64,000 nucleotides of DNA, taken from contig SJOL01007345.1 in the NCBI GenBank assembly GCA_004794785.1, positions 255,306-319,305 of the forward strand, read 5' to 3'. A program made the position numbers and the translations under genes. The notes beneath the pieces are model-generated. The model did not search any database. It worked only from the letters and a program-made list of their open reading frames with translations, and had not been told where the DNA came from. Below are positions 58,111-64,000 of this stretch, piece by piece (positions within the stretch are counted from its first letter, which is position 1; each line of letters begins with the position of its first letter). The stretch comes from Opisthorchis felineus (Eukaryota > Platyhelminthes > Trematoda > Opisthorchiida > Opisthorchiidae).

Positions 58111-58870
58111 ATTTCTTTTTTTCTAGCTCTAATCAGTATGACGGTTTAGTTTTCGATATTCTGAATAATACTCACGCCAATTTGTCTGTATTTCGAGAAT
58201 AAGATTTGGAGATAAGTGGTGGTTTAGCCTTCCTTGACACACCAGTTACTATATGTCCGGGTGGGAGTTAGTAGCATACTGTAAATTGCAAATCTAGATT
58301 GACTGACAAGTACCTTCCCTACAGTAGCTGTTCTCTAATGGTGTACAAGCATGACTTAGTCAAAACGTTATTTCACAGGGCCAGACTTATGTGTACAACC
58401 AACCAACTACTGAATGAATATTTTTTGAAGGGGACCCAGAATAATTCTTTACCTAAGACGGAAAGTAAAGTCATCCACCCACAGTGTGATGAGTCCACAA
58501 TTCCAGTGTGATCATAGCTCAAACGCCAACAAGTACAATCTTCGGCCAGGTTTGATCCACATTTATAGAGCAGTTGAAGTGCTCCTGTTCTCGACAACCG
58601 GGATGGGAAGGAGGATTCCGTTTCAAAATAGGTCACAGCCTGCCTTGCGTATCATTTATGAGTTCATTTGTAGTTGTGGTGACATCTATATCTGATCGAC
58701 GTCTCTGTCAGAGGATCTCAGATTGCACTCCAAATCAGTTGCTACAAACCTTGCAACACAAGCGGTCAATATCATTAAAAATCAGATCAAACTGGAGGCC
58801 ATCGACCACGAAACATAGACCCGAGGCAGGTCACCTGTTCGGCCATGTTCGGGCATTCACCAGAAGGTTT
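58110..58870 (+). mobile_element. Penelope-like retroelement fragment (RT thumb + GIY-YIG)
   Basis: Across shifting plus frames the sequence reads YDGLVFDILNNTHANLSVF and GLAFLDTPVTICPGG, then RLTDKYLPYSSCSL, HDLVKTLFHRARLMCTT and NQLLNEYFLKG. This is the RT C-terminal / thumb order of Penelope elements. It is followed at 58566-58700 by RIPFQNRSQPALRII then YEFICSCGDIYI, the start of a GIY-YIG endonuclease-type domain (C-x-C-G-x-x-Y-I-G, here ending at a stop). Frameshifts and stops make it a dead copy. Upstream RT palms (YVDD region) were not recovered. Confidence 0.7.
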
Positions 58871-60840
58871 TGCAGTCGAAACCGGGACCTACCAGCTTTC
58901 TGTGGAGCACAAGAACTCCAATCGTGCATGGACACACACACACACGAGCTGTCCGGCCACCTTGGAGCTGAACTCAAACCACCCCTACTTCTCGTTCGCT
59001 GTTGTTTCTGTGTTCATTACCCAGAAATGTTGGATGTTTTACCTTCGCCACTGGTTAAAATTATCCAGAACGTTAACATCTACCAACTTGTAAATTCAAA
59101 TTTTGCTGATGATATGGTACCTTTGTTTATGGGAACTGAGTGATTTGCGTGTTGACGCAGAAAATTTTTGGCATTTTCTTCTCTGGTAAATTACGTTATA
59201 GGGTTAGAAAGACACATTGTTCAAAATGGGATGGGTTACCGACTATATGCAGTAAGCACTCTGACAATCGATAACACGATTAAATCTGGTCATCTTTGGC
59301 AACAGCCCAACTTTAGTTACGTGGCTTGTGTTGACCGGTGTCTATGACGAAACGGAGGTGACCAAACGATGGAGAGACTCCTGAGGACAGTGGCGTATCT
59401 GAGTCTAAAGGTTCGGAAGACAACTCCTAGTCAGTGTCTACGATTTCCAGACACCTTCTGCTAGAAGACCACTGAATAAATCCCAGTAAACTATTTTCCC
59501 TGTCGCCTGCCTACTGGGGCTCAAAACTGATGTTCGTCAGTGCGCACGGAAAATGCTGAAATGAAACATCTTAGTGTTTTAGTCACATAGTCCTATCTAA
59601 CGGACGACTGTTCGTTCGTTCCAATTTGTCATTAAATCCTTCTTGTAAATGTTCCGCATTTTTTACCTGTCATGGTTCAGGAGAGTAAAATAAATCATGA
59701 TGTCCTACGAGATGTATCGTTTGTTTTGAAATCGATCACTCACGATCTGTCTTTCCTTGAATTTTCTATGCACTTATCACTGTATGTGCATTAATTATGG
59801 TCGGGATACAGAAGTTGCTCTTCTTTAACGTATATTTTATCTGAAAGCCGGATCTGTCCCCATGGTTCACGTCCGAACACCCTGACATCCTACGTGTTGT
59901 TTACTGACAGCTAAATTCTTGTCGAACCAATGGCCGTAAAAACTCATTTCGTACATATTTTACGATCCCAGTCTTCGTCGCATTGAAATGATCAACGCCC
60001 AAGGACCATCATACCCTTCATGAGATCCAGTAAAAGTCTGGAACACATGAAGGGCTACTCGCAAGTAGTCTAAGTAATAGTGCAGTCAAAGAGCTCGCAG
60101 CGTATGCGTTTTGTAAGACAGTCCGTCAGCACGTGGCGCTGCTGTTTACCGAAGTTTCACCTGATCTATCATAATAAATATGCTTGACGATATTTGCGAC
60201 TGCGCACTGCGGGTTGGCAAAATAAGAACAGTCAAACGTAGCGACATTCGACGCGAGGGTAAAGGGAAAAATCGATGTAAGGAGCAATCTGGGGATTGCG
60301 AGTGCGAAAGTGAGGCAGGTTCAGATCACACGAAGTCGTGTCTGTGGCGAAACTGAAAGGATTGAAAGTGGCGTTAGGGTTGGAGGTGTGCGAATGAGTG
60401 CCCTTTTACACCGAATCCAACTTCATCACTGATTTCTTCTGCGGGGCCAACTTTATGTGACCTGCTCCAATGTAGTTGCTGCTTAGGAAGTCCTGTTCAC
60501 TGTATTCTATGTGCGGTGCTTCCATCAAATTGAAGGGTTGAAGGCTGGCTTCAGGATCCATAACCTAGTTGGTGGTCCATTGGTTGTCCCTCCAGTGGAG
60601 CTACCTAAACCTTGATTCGAAGCCAACAACAGCTAGAACGTGAATTGGACGGATAAGACTACTTTCTGAATCCAAATGCCATGCTGGTGTTGCTGATATC
60701 CTGTTCTCGGCACGTTTCCTGCTGACTTGAAGGGTGCACTTGGTTGTGTACAGGATATAGCTGCAACTACGATCAAGAGCCGGGTGACGTTAGGGACACA
60801 AACCGTAACACGTCCCAATAAAAAGTTTATGGCAATTTCC
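58871..60840. other. Intergenic, no gene recognised
   Basis: Contains a short (CA)n run at 58932-58945. The 189-residue frame 58574-59143 starts within the Penelope-like fragment in the wrong frame and runs on by chance. Confidence 0.45.
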
Positions 60841-60859
60841 CTGATACGCAATTTCGTTC

Positions 60860-62400
60860 ATGCTATGGGGTCCCCGGAAGGCCCAGGGGATAGGACTTGG
60901 GGATGGGAGCAATCTGGGTCTCCAGTGTAAAAAAGGGCTCTTACTTAGTTGCTGGAATGTTTGTACCACACTTGACGCTTTCGTTCAAAGCATCTGCATG
61001 CGCAGCCTTTACAACTATCGGTTGGACACTAACTGTCTCCAGGGGACCCAGTTAACTGACGCTAGTATATGACAGAGCCATATTCCTGGATCAGATGCCT
61101 CTTACTGGATTTATCATAGTGGAACAGCGGACTACTCGGATACCTACAGTGTGGCAATTACCGTGAATAGCAACGCTAACGATGCACTCATTGCCTGGAA
61201 TCCAGAACCCCCAATGCTTGTGGTGGCTCGTTTCGATGAGACTACCTAGAAGTGGACTGAAATAGCTGTTTACGCCCCACATCTGTATCGGACCCGATCG
61301 TAAAGAAAGATTTCAGCAGGCGATCCACAAGACACCAAGACGACGCTTCTTGATAGCATAAAGTGACTGTGACTTCCGAGCTGGTGCAGGAGACGACAGC
61401 TAGCACCGTGGTAACGGTAACAGACTCACAAACTGCGTCACCATCAATCAGCTCGTTGTTACCCGTACCATTTTTCAGAGCTCCAAAAAACGTGACAGAA
61501 TGGCGACTGATAACTGTCTTGGAATCTGACTTATTGAAGCTTACTGCAAACATTCCCCCCCGTTCTGCTAGGCTTTTCTCGAACACAAGGCCCAACAATG
61601 GATGCCATCCTAGAGATGGCTGTGCAGACCAAATATTCTCTTCGCGACGGTAACTAGAACATTATGTCAAATTAGGGCAGCCGACCATGACATGTTTCAT
61701 CGACTCTCGCCTTGAGTTTCATCCGATTAATTTTGAGCCGCTGTGGACAATTCTGTTAGCTGACGTATCCACTGGTAAACCTCGTTAAGGCCTATTGTTC
61801 GCTCCGGGTATACAGCGAGGAGACCACAGAACTCGACGTCGAGTTTGGTGTACGACACGGCTGCCCACTTTCGCCAGTGCTGTTTAATTTTTCGATGGGT
61901 TGGCCACTCAAACCGGCAATTCGGGGCGTCCATTCAGGCCCCCTAAACATGTATAGCTGACTTGAAATACGCTGATGATGGACGCTGATCTAAAAGGATC
62001 CAAACATGTGCTGAATAGTCTAACTCACTACACAACACTTGTAGGATCGAAAATCGATACATCAAAGACCACGTTCTACTCGATCTGGATGAAGGTGTCC
62101 CTCTAACCTCTCAGCGCAGCAGATGAAATAATCCGACAGGTTATTGAATGCGCATACCTTGGTTACACCAATTTACCCAATGAATAAGCTAAATAAGAAA
62201 TTCAGCGGCGTATGGACAGCACAGGGTGAGACTCCATGTGTCTGGAATCTGTCCTGTAGAAAATAACTGAGCTTAGTCTACGCAAGGCAACCCGGGGTCT
62301 TCAACGCAGTCGTCCGTCCGGCCCTGATTTACGCCTGCGAAACATGCTCTCTAGTGCTGGAGGTATCAGCACGCTAAAGGTTTTTACTACTGGTTTAACC
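60860..62400 (+). mobile_element. Decayed non-LTR retrotransposon (EN and RT remnants)
   Basis: The endonuclease start is at about 60930-61260: LLLSCWNVCTTLDAFVQSIC, MRSLYNYRLDTNCLQGTQL then DASYWIYHSGTADYS and a YSVAITVNS stretch, equivalent to the W-N-V-R-T and Y-x-SG-x-x-x-x-x-x-GVA-I blocks of this LINE family. After an unassignable stretch (61260-61700), RT remnants appear: FGVRHGCPLSPVLFNF (61835-61895), DLKYADDG (61961-61984), ECAYLGYTNLPNE (about 62150) and FNAVVRPALIYACETCS (about 62300-62350). Many stops and frameshifts make it an older copy than the one at 20-23 kb. Confidence 0.75.
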
Positions 62401-63789
62401 GACTGACAGTGAGGGTTTTTATCCAGAGATGGCTCTGCAAACGTTCAAGGGTCTGTTGGACAAAAACGATGCCCAAATTTTATACACCATGTCAAGTATG
62501 GTGCTGTCACCTCGAAGGACAACTGGGTACCCGGATAAGTGCTGTCGACAGCGACATGGAGCAGTTCGGTCTCCAGGTGGTCTACGGAGTCCGTCACTGG
62601 AGTCGACACTGGGTCGCAGTTTGTGCAGATCTGGAAGCTGACCGCCGTGCCAGGGAAGCGTGTATCCCAAATATTTCTGAAGCCGATTAATCCCGTCTCA
62701 GGAGTCAGGCATCCCAAAAGAAAAGAGTTTGGTTTCAACTGTCAAGTAGCCGTCAACGTTACCTGGCCTAGGAATGAGGTGGTGTTCTAACGACTGATCA
62801 TCTGAAAGAGTGTTGTGTACAACCATAATGTGTTTAGTAGCAGCATTGCTGTGAGTAGGTACTCTTCATGTACTGAAAAAGGATACGTAAACTGATTGGG
62901 TGTCTGCTGATTTAATTAATTCCACAATGAGTTGATGGAATTGCAGTGAAAAATGTGCTGCTGTGCAAAAAGGATAATCGATACACAATGCAAACTGGTG
63001 TGCATGCAGCTGTGTGGTGTACCTTCCGGCATGAGTGATGTCCACGAGATCGATGAAGAATGACTAAGCTATCACCTGTGCCCTGTTAGTAGTACTCACT
63101 AAGTGAGTCTAGCTTGGGACAGTAAACAGCTAAATCATTTGGTTCATCTGAAGAACGCCATGCAATTCACCGACGCCAGATTTAAAAAAAACTTAGATAA
63201 ATCTACATATATACCGTAATTAGAGACTGGGGAGCAACAGAGAGGTTGAACTAGTCAAGATCATTACCTTTCGAAGCTATGAATGCTGACTGAGAGATGG
63301 GAGCCAATTCCACCTCTATTCTGCGCGTAAAACACTGTCCAGGGGAACTAGACCAAGTATTTAAGACAAAATTGCTGTAGTCGTTTTCAAGCCCCAAAAA
63401 ATGACTAGAACTGTGGCCGCGATCTTAGGTGGGCCAGGTCTCTGACCATTGCGATCCACACCGTATGTGACATACTTAGATCGATATACGATGACCTCAC
63501 CCTCCCTTTTTCGCACTGTGAAACCACACTTTTGAAGGGTCGCGCTTTAGTGGGGCACTGACAAAAAAAATGCCATTCACATATGTTACTGCCAAGAACA
63601 ATCCACCAAGTATAGTATTCGGTTGTCTGTAGCAGAAGATTTGAAGATTTTCAACGGCGATTCCGTTCTATAATTTAAGCTAACATATGTCAGAAATCCG
63701 AGAAGTAGTATTCGGCAGACTCATCGTTCTTGCGAATCATCAACAGCGTGCGTCTCAGGATGCTTCAGGGAGTGGCCAAAAGGTCAGCT
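62401..63789. other. Right flank, unassigned
   Basis: The frames at 62409-62790 overlap on both strands. They follow the LINE remnant directly and might belong to its 3' part, but I see no matching motif. Nothing else recognised. Confidence 0.4.
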
Positions 63790-63905
63790 GTTCAAACTAC
63801 TGGCCAGGAGGTCTCGGGGACTAAGCCTATCTGACGTATTCCAGGAAGGGCGAAGCCGGTCATGGGCTGTCAAAAAGCTTTCAGTAACCCCATCAGTATT
63901 ATGTT
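63790..63905 (+). repeat. R1 dispersed repeat, 3' part
   Basis: GGTCTCGGGGACTAAGCCTA, GGGCGAAGCCGGTCATGGGC and TTTCAGTAACCCCATCAGTA match the 3' half of the 49.7-kb copy. Confidence 0.6.
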
Positions 63906-64000
63906 CCGTTAAGGGAAAGTGGTTGGTTCATTTTGACAGGATTATAAGGGTATCACTGAAATGACGATTGATGAATTGACTGAAACGAAAGGAAGAAAAC

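Noticed and set aside
58574..59143. 189-residue plus-strand open frame (second longest unassigned frame)
   Set aside because: The Penelope/GIY-YIG sequence is in the adjacent frame. This frame is a shadow that runs on by chance.
1..64000. CRISPR arrays, prokaryotic operons or phage genes
   Set aside because: No regularly spaced direct repeats, no ribosome-binding-site-led gene clusters, and clear spliceosomal genes throughout.

Overview
The window is eukaryotic. It holds a few spliced genes with very long introns (up to about 6.4 kb) and many decayed non-LTR, Penelope-like and Ty3/Gypsy fragments. I see no operons, rRNA genes or CRISPR arrays. The best-supported content is two tropomyosin genes. 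The gene structure (a 45-bp first intron followed by kilobase introns), a tropomyosin ending in ELTGY and the mobile-element mix suggest a parasitic flatworm, probably a trematode. The species cannot be named from this sequence.

Main genes. A complete tropomyosin gene lies on the minus strand (start codon 44289, stop 25582). Its nine coding exons add up to 855 nt, which encodes the canonical 284 residues. Six exons of a second, strongly diverged tropomyosin-like gene lie on the plus strand (4963 to 17529). Its exons are 118, 71, 76, 63, 70 and 83 nt, exactly the lengths and phases of exons 4-9 of the first gene. The two genes are tail to tail with about 8 kb between their stop codons. The 5' exons of the plus-strand gene are not visible and are probably upstream of the window.

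Layout. 1-609: a nearly perfect fold-back around a reverse-transcriptase fragment. 1270-1353: the 3' tail of another retroelement. 4963-17529: plus-strand tropomyosin-like gene, with a tRNA-derived SINE (6117-6296) and a Ty3/Gypsy RT remnant (12083-12394) in its introns. 17530-25581: intergenic, mostly a 3-kb minus-strand LINE (EN + RT) that carries a second SINE. 25582-44289: minus-strand tropomyosin. 44290-64000: no recognisable host gene. This last part holds several copies of a dispersed repeat, a pair of roughly 1.1-kb inverted repeats (about 48.4-49.6 kb and 55.9-57.0 kb), a Penelope-like fragment with a GIY-YIG domain (about 58.1-58.9 kb) and a decayed plus-strand LINE (about 60.9-62.4 kb).

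Tropomyosins are coiled-coil dimers that lie along actin filaments. The two genes may encode a main muscle-type isoform and a specialised paralogue. The paralogue's role is inferred only from family membership.
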